Positions 1-8,085 of a stretch of 64,000 nt of DNA are shown here, in pieces (within the stretch, counting starts at the first letter, position 1; every line of letters starts with the position of its first letter). Source of the stretch: Flavobacterium sp. MDT1-60 (GTDB taxonomy: Bacteria > Bacteroidota > Bacteroidia > Flavobacteriales > Flavobacteriaceae); the NCBI RefSeq assembly GCF_014844035.1, contig NZ_CP062159.1, positions 1,550,001 to 1,614,000 of the forward strand. The letters are read 5' to 3'. The position numbers were made by a program, and so were the translations under genes. The notes under the pieces are model-generated. The model was not told the DNA's origin. It searched no databases and worked only from the letters and a program-made list of their open reading frames with translations.

Positions 1-51
1 AATTTTTTGTCTAATTACTTTGAAATACAAAGTACTTTTAATTTTATAATC

Positions 52-1440
52 ATGAAAAAACATCACATTATTTTTGCTTGCAGTTTGATTTTCTTGCTGC
101 TTTTTTACAAAGAAGATCTAGGCGTTAACCTGTCAATTTTTGGGCTTGTTTTAACCGGTTTTGTTTGTTACTTCTTCCAGGACCGTTTTTCTGAAAGATC
201 ACATTTGATCTTAGTCGTCACATCGGTTCTATCTTGTTTGGCTTTTGCCTGGTACGGAGACTTTGCTTCTTTTTTAGCATTGGCAATGTCTGTTCTTTTT
301 TTACAGTTTAAAACGCAGGATCCAAAACTGAAAATAGTTCAGATTTTCCCACTCGTATTTCTAAACGGAATTACTTCACTGGGACGCGTTTTAATGTTTA
401 AACAATGGCTTCCGGAAAAGAAAATCCATAATAATTTTGCCAAGAAATTAGTTGCTTTCTTTGTTATTCCGGCTATTTTTCTTGTACTATTTTTTATAGT
501 GTATTCTTTCGGAAGTAACCATTTCTCTTCTTTATTTACAGATTACACTTTAGATATCAATCTTGGAAATCTTATAATAATTGGAATTCTGGGTTTCTAT
601 ATTTCATTTAGTTTCTGGAATTATTGGGTTCCTGAAGTTTGTTATGAAAAAAATGAACTTTTGGATAATGAATTCAGCAATATAGCCGAAGTCAAAAATC
701 AAAATACATTTTCGTTTCTTGATCTGGACTTCGAGAGAAAAAGTGGTGTGATCACTTTAATACTATTAAATTTAATGCTTTTGGTATTTATTGTAACCTA
801 CAATTACGAACAGTTTTTTGAGGTCGTAGAAAAATCAAATTTAAGTGCTGATACACATCAAAGAGTAAATTCAGTAATCTTTTCAATTCTTATGGCGGTG
901 GGAGTAATTATGTTTTATTTTAAAGGCGGATTCAATTTTGATAAAAAAGCAGTTCACCTTAAAACACTGGCTAAAATTTGGATTGTCTTAAATGGTCTTT
1001 TAATTGTAAGTGCCTTTATTAAAAATTCAGAATATGTGTCATATTTCGGATTAACTTATAAACGATTAGGCGTTTACGCTTTTTTAATTTTGGCCATTAT
1101 AGGTTTAGTGTATGTTTTTTTTAAAATTACAAAGCAAAAAACAAATGCTTATCTCATCAATCAAATGGTATGGTATTTTTATGCAACAGTTCTTTTATGT
1201 AGTTATGTAAACTGGGGTAATTTAATTACGAATTACAATATTTCAGTAAATAAAACCGTAGAGCCAAGATTTTTAAGTGACCTGAATTTTAATGACGATG
1301 CCCGCCGCGAATATTTTTTAAAAAATAATTTAGACGGAAAATCAACTGAAATTAGAAGAGAAGAGATAATTGATGAATATCAAAACACGACGTTTTTGTC
1401 AAAAGCTTTATATTATGAGTTTTTAAATAAGAAGAAATAG
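52..1440 (+). CDS. DUF4173-type integral membrane protein
   Basis: A 462-residue, very hydrophobic protein with about ten predicted membrane segments spread along the whole length and a short polar C-terminal tail. The frame stays open upstream to a TTG at position 7, but the ATG at 52, followed by MKKHHIIF and a hydrophobic stretch, is the more natural start. The overall pattern (multi-pass inner-membrane protein ending in a soluble tail containing a DARREYFL segment) resembles Bacteroidota DUF4173 proteins; that family call is from memory and no biochemical role is known for it. It is monocistronic in this window, closed by a strong hairpin terminator just downstream. Confidence 0.7.
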   Translation: MKKHHIIFACSLIFLLLFYKEDLGVNLSIFGLVLTGFVCYFFQDRFSERSHLILVVTSVLSCLAFAWYGDFASFLALAMSVLFLQFKTQDPKLKIVQIFPLVFLNGITSLGRVLMFKQWLPEKKIHNNFAKKLVAFFVIPAIFLVLFFIVYSFGSNHFSSLFTDYTLDINLGNLIIIGILGFYISFSFWNYWVPEVCYEKNELLDNEFSNIAEVKNQNTFSFLDLDFERKSGVITLILLNLMLLVFIVTYNYEQFFEVVEKSNLSADTHQRVNSVIFSILMAVGVIMFYFKGGFNFDKKAVHLKTLAKIWIVLNGLLIVSAFIKNSEYVSYFGLTYKRLGVYAFLILAIIGLVYVFFKITKQKTNAYLINQMVWYFYATVLLCSYVNWGNLITNYNISVNKTVEPRFLSDLNFNDDARREYFLKNNLDGKSTEIRREEIIDEYQNTTFLSKALYYEFLNKKK

Positions 1441-1448
1441 TTTGTAGA

Positions 1449-1484
1449 AAATCCCATTAGTCAAAGCTAATGGGATTTTTTTTA
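1449..1484 (+). terminator. Rho-independent terminator after the DUF4173 gene
   Basis: Perfect 10-bp stem, ATCCCATTAG at 1451-1460 and CTAATGGGAT at 1467-1476, with a 6-nt loop, followed by an unbroken T run. Confidence 0.85.
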
Positions 1485-1586
1485 TGAAATATTGTTATTA
1501 TGGTTTTGGACGGAAAAAAATAAATAACAGATTGTTAATTAATATAGTTATTACAAATTGTTAAAAGTTATTAGGAAAATGTTTAC

Positions 1587-1594
1587 TATATTTG
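1587..1594 (+). promoter_or_regulatory. Bacteroidetes -7 element upstream of the kinase unit
   Basis: TATATTTG matches the TAnnTTTG -7 consensus. It lies about 100 bp before the ATG at 1696, leaving a long AT-rich leader. No convincing -33 TTTG is at the usual spacing, so only the -7 part is supported. Confidence 0.5.
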
Positions 1595-1695
1595 ATTCCC
1601 CGAAAACATTTTTTTGTTTGTTTTTGCTTTTACTTGTTTAGAATATTTTTTAAAAATATAAATAATTCAATAACGTTTAACCTAAAAACAATACC

Positions 1696-2208
1696 ATGAC
1701 AAAAACTACTACTACCACTATTACTACTACTATTGACAATAATGACGATGATACAGCTATTGATGCAGGTATTACTCCTCCTGGGATAGATATTACTCCC
1801 AAGGATAAGGATGCTGTTCATTCTATAGGAACAGTGACATTTAAAAAAACGAAATCTGCAGAGGTTTTATCACCATATGTTGAGGCATATTATGATTCAC
1901 ATTCAAATGCTCTTCTTATACAGGCTGTTGTTTATGTTGATTCGCCTCTTGTCGAAAATGAAATTCTCCATTATAAAATAATTCAAAATACTTATATCGA
2001 TATTGAAGGAAATCCGCAATTACAGTTTTTTATAGTATACAATATGCCAGAAGAATTATCAGCGGATTTATTTATTTATGAAATAGTTTTTAATGCTAAC
2101 GATAGCTTTATTGGAGGATTCTCAAATCTGGAAAAAATTCAGACTTTTCTTTGGGACTCTGACCCTGAAACTTCAAGAGGGACGGAAACTCCTGTTAGAT
2201 CAATATAA
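1696..2208 (+). CDS. Thr-rich protein of unknown function
   Basis: A 170-residue protein that I do not recognise. It opens with a threonine-rich run (residues 2-13) encoded by ACT/ATT triplet repeats, then an Asp-rich patch (NNDDD) and a Pro/Asp segment. From about residue 45 the sequence alternates hydrophobic and polar residues as in a beta-sheet domain, and it ends in an acidic segment with the stretch DPETSRGTETPVRSI. No signal peptide or membrane segment is visible, so it is probably cytoplasmic. It lies 10 bp upstream of a sensor kinase gene on the same strand, suggesting co-transcription and possibly a role in that signalling unit; this is inference. The triplet repeats could vary in number between strains. 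Confidence 0.65.
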   Translation: MTKTTTTTITTTIDNNDDDTAIDAGITPPGIDITPKDKDAVHSIGTVTFKKTKSAEVLSPYVEAYYDSHSNALLIQAVVYVDSPLVENEILHYKIIQNTYIDIEGNPQLQFFIVYNMPEELSADLFIYEIVFNANDSFIGGFSNLEKIQTFLWDSDPETSRGTETPVRSI

Positions 2209-2218
2209 TTGATTTATA

Positions 2219-3970
2219 ATGCTAAAAGAAAAAAAATTAGGAATAAATTTTTTAGTTGTTTTATTATTAATTTGTTTTCCTTTTATCCTTTGCTCTCAAC
2301 AGAGGCATAACGAAGGTTTATTAAAGACCCAAATAAAAAAAGAGATAATTAAATATAAAGAAGAGATTGATTTTGACAAAGCCCAAAAATTCTTTTTTGA
2401 GATGGAATGGGATTCAACTTTAGTTTATTCTATGAAACAACTTAGCAAGAGCAATGCTCTGGAATTAAATGACTATTGTCATTATTTTAGAGCTGTTAGT
2501 TTTTTAAGGAAAAATCTTTTTGACGAAGCTAAAAATGAATTAAAACTGGTTTCAGGAAAATTTATTTTTTATCATAATGTAACTTTTTTTTTAGGAGAAA
2601 TAGCATTACAGCAAAATGAATTTGAAATTGCTTTACGATATTTTAATAGCATTGAAAAATTAGCTGAAAGCACTTATGATTTTAAAAAAAGCGTTGTTTT
2701 ACAGAATATTGGCTCATGTTACTTACATCTTAATAAATTTCAAAAAGCTGAAACGTATTTAATTAAAAATTCTAAATCACAAGAGGTTCAAAACGATACT
2801 TTGTTACTTGTAGAATCTTATCTACTTCTTGCTAATTTGTATTATGTCCAATATAAAGATGATCAGGCAATACCTTACTTTGAGAAAGCCTACAATCTTT
2901 CTAAAAAGGTAAAATCATTTGATATTAAAAGAATGGCTGCAAAAAATATGGCAGCCGTAGAAGAAAATAGAAAAAATTTCCCCTTAGCTTTAGTTTACAG
3001 AAAAGAATACGAAACCTGGAAAGATTCTTTAAACGATCAAAATAAAGTTTGGGCAATAGCAGATCTTGAAAAGAAACTTGCCGTAAAACAAAAGCAAAAA
3101 GAAGTTGATGTACTTGCAGCAGAAAATAAAGTAAAAGTAGCCGAAAGAAATGGTTTTATCATTTCTTCGGTTTTGCTTTTTGTATTGTTTGGAACAGGAG
3201 TTTATTTTTACCGACAAAAAACTAAAAATAATAGAATTATCCTGGCACAGCGAAATGAACTGGATGAACTGAATGCTACAAAGGATAAATTATTCTCTAT
3301 TGTGAGCCATGATTTACGATCTTCGGTAAATGCACTGAAAATGAGCAATAATAAATTAATAGAAAATCTCAAAAATAAAAATTTTACTGAGCTTGATGTC
3401 CTGCTACATAATAATAGTACAATTGCTAATGGAGCTTATAACTTATTAGATAATTTACTGAATTGGGCATTATTACAAACTAAAAAAGCTTACTTTTTTC
3501 AGGAATCACTTCATTTGGCGACCATTGTGCAGCACGTAGAATACAATTATAAACCATTGATGCTGAACAAGAATATTAATTTTGAAAACAATGTCTCGGC
3601 TGAAGATTATGTGTTTGCAGATTTGGATTCGATAAAAATTATTATCAGAAATCTGTTAGACAATGCGATTAAATTTTCAAAAGAAAACGGCAAAATTTCA
3701 ATTTATAGCCGCACTCCATCAGAAGAGTTTTGTTATTTGGTTATTGAAGATACTGGAATTGGGATGAATAAGTCGGTGCAGGAAGAACTCTTGAAGGAAA
3801 CTATTTTACTTTCTAAAAAGAAAAATGATGACACAATAGGAACCGGATTGGGAATGCAGTTGTGTAAGAGTCTGATTCGTAAAAATGAAGGAAAACTAGA
3901 GATAGAAAGTGAAGAAAATGTTGGAACTAAAATTATTATAATAGTACCAAAGTTTAAAAATCATGGATAA
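2219..3970 (+). CDS. TPR-containing membrane sensor histidine kinase
   Basis: 583 residues. An N-terminal hydrophobic segment (about 9-26) acts as signal peptide or anchor. Residues 50-270 form tetratricopeptide-like helical repeats (for example YLLLANLYYVQYKDDQAIPYFEKA, first 20 residues conserved in TPR style), predicted outside the membrane. A coiled coil (about 280-310) and a transmembrane segment (about 312-331) follow. The kinase core holds the HisKA box with phospho-acceptor His about 364 (SIVSHDLR), the N box (RNLLDNAIKF), and the G boxes EDTGIGM and GTGLGMQLC. It lacks a receiver domain and its 3' end overlaps the next gene, a LytTR response regulator, by 8 bp, so the two almost certainly form a two-component pair. 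The signal is unknown. Confidence 0.9.
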   Translation: MLKEKKLGINFLVVLLLICFPFILCSQQRHNEGLLKTQIKKEIIKYKEEIDFDKAQKFFFEMEWDSTLVYSMKQLSKSNALELNDYCHYFRAVSFLRKNLFDEAKNELKLVSGKFIFYHNVTFFLGEIALQQNEFEIALRYFNSIEKLAESTYDFKKSVVLQNIGSCYLHLNKFQKAETYLIKNSKSQEVQNDTLLLVESYLLLANLYYVQYKDDQAIPYFEKAYNLSKKVKSFDIKRMAAKNMAAVEENRKNFPLALVYRKEYETWKDSLNDQNKVWAIADLEKKLAVKQKQKEVDVLAAENKVKVAERNGFIISSVLLFVLFGTGVYFYRQKTKNNRIILAQRNELDELNATKDKLFSIVSHDLRSSVNALKMSNNKLIENLKNKNFTELDVLLHNNSTIANGAYNLLDNLLNWALLQTKKAYFFQESLHLATIVQHVEYNYKPLMLNKNINFENNVSAEDYVFADLDSIKIIIRNLLDNAIKFSKENGKISIYSRTPSEEFCYLVIEDTGIGMNKSVQEELLKETILLSKKKNDDTIGTGLGMQLCKSLIRKNEGKLEIESEENVGTKIIIIVPKFKNHG

Positions 3971-4709
3971 TATTAATATACTCATTATCGAAGATACTTT
4001 TTCAGAAAGTGACAGGCTGATAAAAGTACTTATTGAGAATAACTATACTGTTGTTGGTGTTGCCACTACCTATAATGAAGCACTTTTATTGTTTTATAAT
4101 AATGTAGTCGATCTCGTTGTAATAGATGTTTACTTAGATGGCAAGCCAGACGGCATATCATTCGCAGAAACGCTTAATACGGTTCCCGATGCGCTGAGAC
4201 CTTTTGTTTTTTTAACAAACTCAAGAGAACGCGAAATTTTTGACAGGGCAAAACTCACTCGGCCTTTTAGTTTTTTATTAAAACCTTACAATGAATTAGA
4301 ACTTTTGTACGCGCTGGAAATGGCGATTGAGAAATTCTACGGACAGAATAACGTTTTTACGGGCAAAAATCAAAATGCCGTAATGAGTGATAAGTATCTT
4401 TTTATAAAGAAAAATAAAGCGCTTAAAAAAGTAAGAACGGAAGATATTTCATATGTCGAAGTCGAAGACAGATATTGTAATATAATTACAGAAACTGAAA
4501 AATTTGTAATTCTCATATCGTTAACCAAGATACTGGAACTTTTAGATCCGGTAAAATTTATAAGAACACATCGTAATTATATTGTGAACTCAAATAAAAT
4601 CATTGAAATTGTTTTGAGTGATAATCTGGTTGTGCTGAAAGGAAATTTTAAAGTTACTTTAAGTGAAAAGTATAAAGACTTTGTGAGTAAGTTTCGGGTA
4701 TTAAAATAA
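3963..4709 (+). CDS. LytTR-family response regulator
   Basis: 248 residues. The N-terminal receiver domain (about 4-120) has acidic residues near position 11, the phospho-acceptor Asp55 in VIDVYLDG, and the conserved Lys in LLKPYN. The C-terminal LytTR DNA-binding domain (about 145-245) shows YLFIKKN, ISYVEVEDRYC and the FIRTHRNYIVN motif typical of the family. LytTR regulators bind direct repeats upstream of targets. The start codon lies inside the end of the kinase gene (8-bp overlap), indicating translational coupling and a cognate pair. A bidirectional terminator closes the unit. Confidence 0.92.
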   Translation: MDNINILIIEDTFSESDRLIKVLIENNYTVVGVATTYNEALLLFYNNVVDLVVIDVYLDGKPDGISFAETLNTVPDALRPFVFLTNSREREIFDRAKLTRPFSFLLKPYNELELLYALEMAIEKFYGQNNVFTGKNQNAVMSDKYLFIKKNKALKKVRTEDISYVEVEDRYCNIITETEKFVILISLTKILELLDPVKFIRTHRNYIVNSNKIIEIVLSDNLVVLKGNFKVTLSEKYKDFVSKFRVLK

Positions 4710-4736
4710 TACTTTTATTGTACATTCAATTAAAAA

Positions 4737-4771
4737 AAAACGGCCACTCTAAAATTTTAAGCGGCCGTTTT
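4737..4771. terminator. Bidirectional terminator between convergent genes
   Basis: Stem AAAACGGCC (4737-4745) / GGCCGTTTT (4763-4771), flanked by A and T runs, so it can serve both the LytTR regulator (+) and rluF (-). Confidence 0.8.
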
Positions 4772-4775
4772 GTAT

Positions 4776-5588
4776 TTAATAATCTCCTTTTTTCTTAAAT
4801 CTGGGATCGTGTTCTGAAATAAATTCTGTTCTTCGTTTTGGGGCTTCCGCTTTTGGTAAACTTGCTTCTTCTGTTTTGCTTGACGGCTCAATCAAATGAT
4901 TTAACTCTTTGATTTCATCATCCGTCAAATCGCGATAGCGCCCAACAGGAATATCCAAAGAAATATTTATAATTCGGATACGTTTCAACGCCGTTACATC
5001 ATAACCCAAATATTCACACATTCTACGAATCTGGCGATTTAAACCTTGTGTCAAAATAATTTTGAATGTGTGTTTACTAATTTGTTCTACTTTACATTTT
5101 CTGGTAACGGTATCCAAAATCGGAACACCATTTCCCATTCTTTGTATAAAACGATCCGTGATTGGTTTATTAACCGTCACCGTATATTCTTTTTCGTGAT
5201 TGTTTCTGGCGCGTAAAATCTTGTTTACAATATCACCATCATTGGTCATAAAAATTAATCCCTCACTGGCTTTATCCAATCTTCCAATCGGAAAAATACG
5301 TTTTGGGTAATTAATATAATCAACAATATTATTTCGAACTTCTAAGTTGGTAGTACATTCAATTCCAACTGGTTTGTTGAAAGCCAAATACACTAATTTT
5401 TCGTGCTTCTCCACGATTAATTTTCCGTCTATGCGTATTTCATCATCTGGCGAAACTTTGGTCCCCATTTCCGGTACAACTCCATTTATCGTTACGCGTC
5501 CTTCTTCAATTAATTTATCGGCCTCACGACGTGAACAATAGCCAGTTTCTCCAATAAATTTATTCAGACGTTTTAAATTCTCTTCCAT
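4776..5588 (-). CDS. rluF: 23S rRNA pseudouridine(2604) synthase RluF
   Basis: 270 residues. The N-terminal S4 RNA-binding domain (about 6-60; [20 protein letters not shown]) is followed by the RsuA/RluB/E/F-type catalytic domain with the motif [10 protein letters not shown] carrying catalytic Asp105, and by [10 protein letters not shown]. The region around [20 protein letters not shown] and the long shared stretches up to the segment LTDDEIKEL closely follow remembered E. coli RluF, which converts U2604 of 23S rRNA. The C-terminal tail is short, basic and low in complexity (residues 240-270), as in other family members. It converges on the LytTR regulator and shares its terminator. Confidence 0.88.
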   Translation of the reverse strand: MEENLKRLNKFIGETGYCSRREADKLIEEGRVTINGVVPEMGTKVSPDDEIRIDGKLIVEKHEKLVYLAFNKPVGIECTTNLEVRNNIVDYINYPKRIFPIGRLDKASEGLIFMTNDGDIVNKILRARNNHEKEYTVTVNKPITDRFIQRMGNGVPILDTVTRKCKVEQISKHTFKIILTQGLNRQIRRMCEYLGYDVTALKRIRIINISLDIPVGRYRDLTDDEIKELNHLIEPSSKTEEASLPKAEAPKRRTEFISEHDPRFKKKGDY

Positions 5589-5605
5589 ACTGCAAAAGTA
5601 GGTAA

Positions 5606-5695
5606 AATTTAAATTTTAGAGTTTAGATTTAAGATTTTAGATTGTTGGAGTCCTGTAATTTTAGATTTCAGACTTTAGATTTTAGATTTTTTACA
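5606..5695. repeat. TTTAGATTT-type intergenic repeat tract
   Basis: Several copies of TTTAGATTT/TTTTAGA in close succession. The same phrases recur at 29932-30003 and 30708-30757, always between genes. No coding potential is seen. A hairpin role is possible but not established. Confidence 0.5.
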
Positions 5696-5763
5696 ATATT
5701 TTGGTTAAGCCTCAAAGAAAAATTTTTTTGTCTCTTTGCATCTTTGAGCCTTTGCACCTTTTT

Positions 5764-6108
5764 TTAAGAATGAAACTCAGAGCTATCAACAGGTGTCTCT
5801 TTCCTGTCAAACATTCCATAATCCCGAACAACGTGAGCAATTCTCAAATGATAATCTTTAAAGACTTCATTTCGTCCTTTTGCCTGAGCATGACGATGCA
5901 TTTCCAGATTTCTCCATTGTTGAATACTTTCTTCATCTTTCCAAAAAGACAAAGACAAAACCTTTTCGGGATTGCTAAAACTCTGAAAACGTTCTATCGA
6001 AATAAATCCTTCAATGTGATCTAATTCTGGTCGCAGGCTTGCAGCGATATCCAGATATTCTTCTTTTTTTCCTTCGTTCGGAATGACTTCAAAAATTACA
6101 GCTATCAT
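5764..6108 (-). CDS. Antibiotic biosynthesis monooxygenase (ABM) domain protein
   Basis: 114 residues forming a single ABM/dimeric alpha-beta barrel domain: MIAVIFEVIPNEGKKEEYLD, then an SLRPELDHIEGFISIERFQS segment and SFWKDEESIQQWRN. ABM proteins are small cofactor-free oxygenases or haem-binding proteins; the substrate cannot be read from sequence. It lies 15 bp downstream of the cytochrome P450 gene on the same strand, so the two are probably co-transcribed. An AT-rich Phe/Leu frame on the opposite strand is a shadow. Confidence 0.85.
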   Translation of the reverse strand: MIAVIFEVIPNEGKKEEYLDIAASLRPELDHIEGFISIERFQSFSNPEKVLSLSFWKDEESIQQWRNLEMHRHAQAKGRNEVFKDYHLRIAHVVRDYGMFDRKETPVDSSEFHS

Positions 6109-6123
6109 AGTTTTATATTTTAA

Positions 6124-7275
6124 TTATTGGATTGAAATCCAGATTTCTTTTGGTAATCTGGCATTTATTAGTGGTTCATATTGAATTTGATTTTCCAATA
6201 ATGAAATGGATTTATTGCTTTGAAATAAAAACCACAAAGCTTCAGTTGCCAAATGAATCGAAAAATATTTTGCCAGGCACATATGACCACCAATTCCGAA
6301 AGTGAGATTTTCATTATTGTTTATTCTTTCAATGTCAAAATTCATTGCATCTTCAAACTTTTCAGAATCATAATTAGCGGAAGCCAGCACAATTAATATC
6401 GAATCTCCTTTTTTAATAAGGCTTTCGCCGATGTAAAAATCTTCAGTTGCAATTCGCCTTGTATTATGAATTGGAGGATCAAAGCGTAAGGTTTCAATAA
6501 CCGATTTTTCTATTTCAGTTCTATTCGAAAATGTTTCGTGTTGAATAATTTGTAATAAGGAATTACTCAGAATTCCACGACCGGCATCATAACTTTGAAT
6601 ACACAAACCAATAAAATTACTAACTACAATCGGAACAATTTCTTTTGATGAAAGATTATATTGATTAGAAATTTTAATTAATAAAGAATTGTAAAATGAT
6701 AAGGAAGAAAGATGTTTTTCAACTAAAGAATAGAATTTTTCCGAGTTCCTATTAATGAATAGTACTTGTTCTTCCGTTTTCTGCGGAAGCATAATTTTGA
6801 CAAGAGATTCTATTTTCTCTGAAATAAATTCACAATCATTTTCTTCAAAGCCAAAACTTTTTAATAGGACATAAATCGGCAATTTTTTACTAACGGAATT
6901 AACCCAATCGATTTTATAATTAACTAAATCACTTTTTATTAAGGATGAAGTGATTTCCCGGATGTCAATTGATTTCATATTTGAAAACATCAGCATCGCA
7001 ATTTCTTTTGAGATTTCATGTTGTATGCCATTTGATAAACGGGTCAAATTATCAAGAATTTTCAGAGCATATTCATTGAGCTTTTGTTCATTTTTGGGAT
7101 TTCCAACTGGAATTTGTGCATTTTTATTTTTGAGAATTTCTACACAATATTCATAAGAATAAATCGTCCAGATTTTGTTTGTTTCATCCCAATAAACAGG
7201 ATGTTTTTCCAACATTGATTTATATGTCGAATATGGATCATGAATATCAGATTGAAGAAATAAAGTGGAAGACAT
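6124..7275 (-). CDS. Cytochrome P450
   Basis: 383 residues, slightly short for a soluble bacterial P450, with no membrane anchor. The haem-binding loop FGIGGHMCLA starts at about residue 326 with the axial Cys at 333, and the K-helix ExxR is ETLR at 261-264, followed by the conserved RR-containing segment NTRRIA. In the I helix the region reads LCIQSYDAGRG: the usual AGxD/ET-T threonine position seems to be Ala. That acid-alcohol pair normally delivers protons for oxygen activation, so the reaction may be unusual. It needs an external redox partner, none of which is encoded nearby. It is co-directional with the ABM protein and divergent from a winged-helix regulator. Confidence 0.88.
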   Translation of the reverse strand: MSSTLFLQSDIHDPYSTYKSMLEKHPVYWDETNKIWTIYSYEYCVEILKNKNAQIPVGNPKNEQKLNEYALKILDNLTRLSNGIQHEISKEIAMLMFSNMKSIDIREITSSLIKSDLVNYKIDWVNSVSKKLPIYVLLKSFGFEENDCEFISEKIESLVKIMLPQKTEEQVLFINRNSEKFYSLVEKHLSSLSFYNSLLIKISNQYNLSSKEIVPIVVSNFIGLCIQSYDAGRGILSNSLLQIIQHETFSNRTEIEKSVIETLRFDPPIHNTRRIATEDFYIGESLIKKGDSILIVLASANYDSEKFEDAMNFDIERINNNENLTFGIGGHMCLAKYFSIHLATEALWFLFQSNKSISLLENQIQYEPLINARLPKEIWISIQ

Positions 7276-7292
7276 GTTGAATTGTTTTTAGC

Positions 7293-7308
7293 AAAGTTAT
7301 TTAACTTT
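7293..7308. promoter_or_regulatory. Palindromic operator candidate between P450 and its regulator
   Basis: AAAGTTA (7293-7299) and TAACTTT (7302-7308) form a perfect 7-bp inverted repeat with a 2-bp spacer in the 74-bp divergent region. It overlaps a -7-like TAACTTTG on the minus strand (7292-7299) that would drive the P450 gene, so binding here could repress it. Confidence 0.5.
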
Positions 7309-7349
7309 ACAAGTGAATAGTTCAGTCTGTATTTAACTATGAAAATAAA

Positions 7350-8030
7350 ATGGAAGATCAATTTATAAAAACAGCAACCTTAATTGGTGATGCAACCCGC
7401 GCCTCAATTTTGTGGAATTTACTTGACGGAAGAGCCTTTACCGCAACCGAATTAGCCATTGCAGTTGAGACATCAGCACAAAACATCAGCATGCATTTAG
7501 GAAAATTGCTGGATGCCAATTTGATTTGTGTTGAAAAACAAGGACGTCATAAATATTATAGATTTTCTAATAAAGAAGTTGCCTACGCTGTCGAAGCCAT
7601 GGCGAATCTTATTCCGAAGCCTAAAGTTTCTACGAAGAAGAAATCCGAAGAGTATCCTCCAGTAAAATACTGCAGAACTTGTTATGATCATTTAGCGGGA
7701 AAAATTGGTGTTGCCTTAGCTGATAGTCTATTGGAACAAAAAATAATTATCGAAAAGAATGGACTTTTTGAGATTTCATCTGAAGGGAAAAAATGGTTTT
7801 CAGATTTTGGGATTAATCTAGAAGAAGCTCAAAAACAAAAAAGAATCTTCTTAAAACCCTGTTTAGACTGGTGCGAAAGAAGAAATCATATTGCCGGTTC
7901 CATCGGAGCATTATTATTAAATAAAATGATAACAGAAGATTGGCTCAGAAGAAATAAAAATTCAAGAGCTGTAACAATAACGGGAAAAGGAGAAAAGGAG
8001 CTACTTAAGAATTTTAAGATCGTTATTTAG
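7350..8030 (+). CDS. ArsR-like winged-helix transcriptional regulator
   Basis: 226 residues. The N-terminal half (about 5-80) is an ArsR-type winged helix: LIGDATRASILWNLLDGRAFTATELA, then the recognition helix TSAQNISMHLGKLLDANLI and the wing KQGRHKYYRFS. The C-terminal part carries a CRTCYDHLAGKIG segment and a second Cys-containing region (KPCLDWCERRNH). Four Cys and nearby His could bind a metal or a ligand, but no known ArsR metal site is obvious. Being divergent from the P450/ABM pair with a palindrome between, it is likely their local regulator and autoregulated; the ligand is unknown. Confidence 0.85.
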   Translation: MEDQFIKTATLIGDATRASILWNLLDGRAFTATELAIAVETSAQNISMHLGKLLDANLICVEKQGRHKYYRFSNKEVAYAVEAMANLIPKPKVSTKKKSEEYPPVKYCRTCYDHLAGKIGVALADSLLEQKIIIEKNGLFEISSEGKKWFSDFGINLEEAQKQKRIFLKPCLDWCERRNHIAGSIGALLLNKMITEDWLRRNKNSRAVTITGKGEKELLKNFKIVI

Positions 8031-8033
8031 AAA

Positions 8034-8085
8034 AACCTTAGTGCCTTAGCGGCTTAGCGGCTCAGAACCTTGCGTACCTTCAGAA
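8034..8085. repeat. Intergenic repeat of CTTAGCGGC type at a gene end
   Basis: Contains GTGCCTTAGCGGCTTAGCGG and TTGCGTACCTTCAG. Phrases of this sort are common between Flavobacterium genes. Part of it lies inside the 3' end of the hydrolase gene and encodes its last residues. Confidence 0.45.

Noticed and set aside
1630..1821. Open frame on the minus strand opposite the Thr-rich gene
   Set aside because: It lies antisense to a better gene, with low-complexity Ser/Asn content produced by the ACT/ATT repeats; no start context or family.
5701..6024. Plus-strand frame over the ABM gene
   Set aside because: Shadow of the ABM coding sequence; the ABM frame has clear domain motifs.
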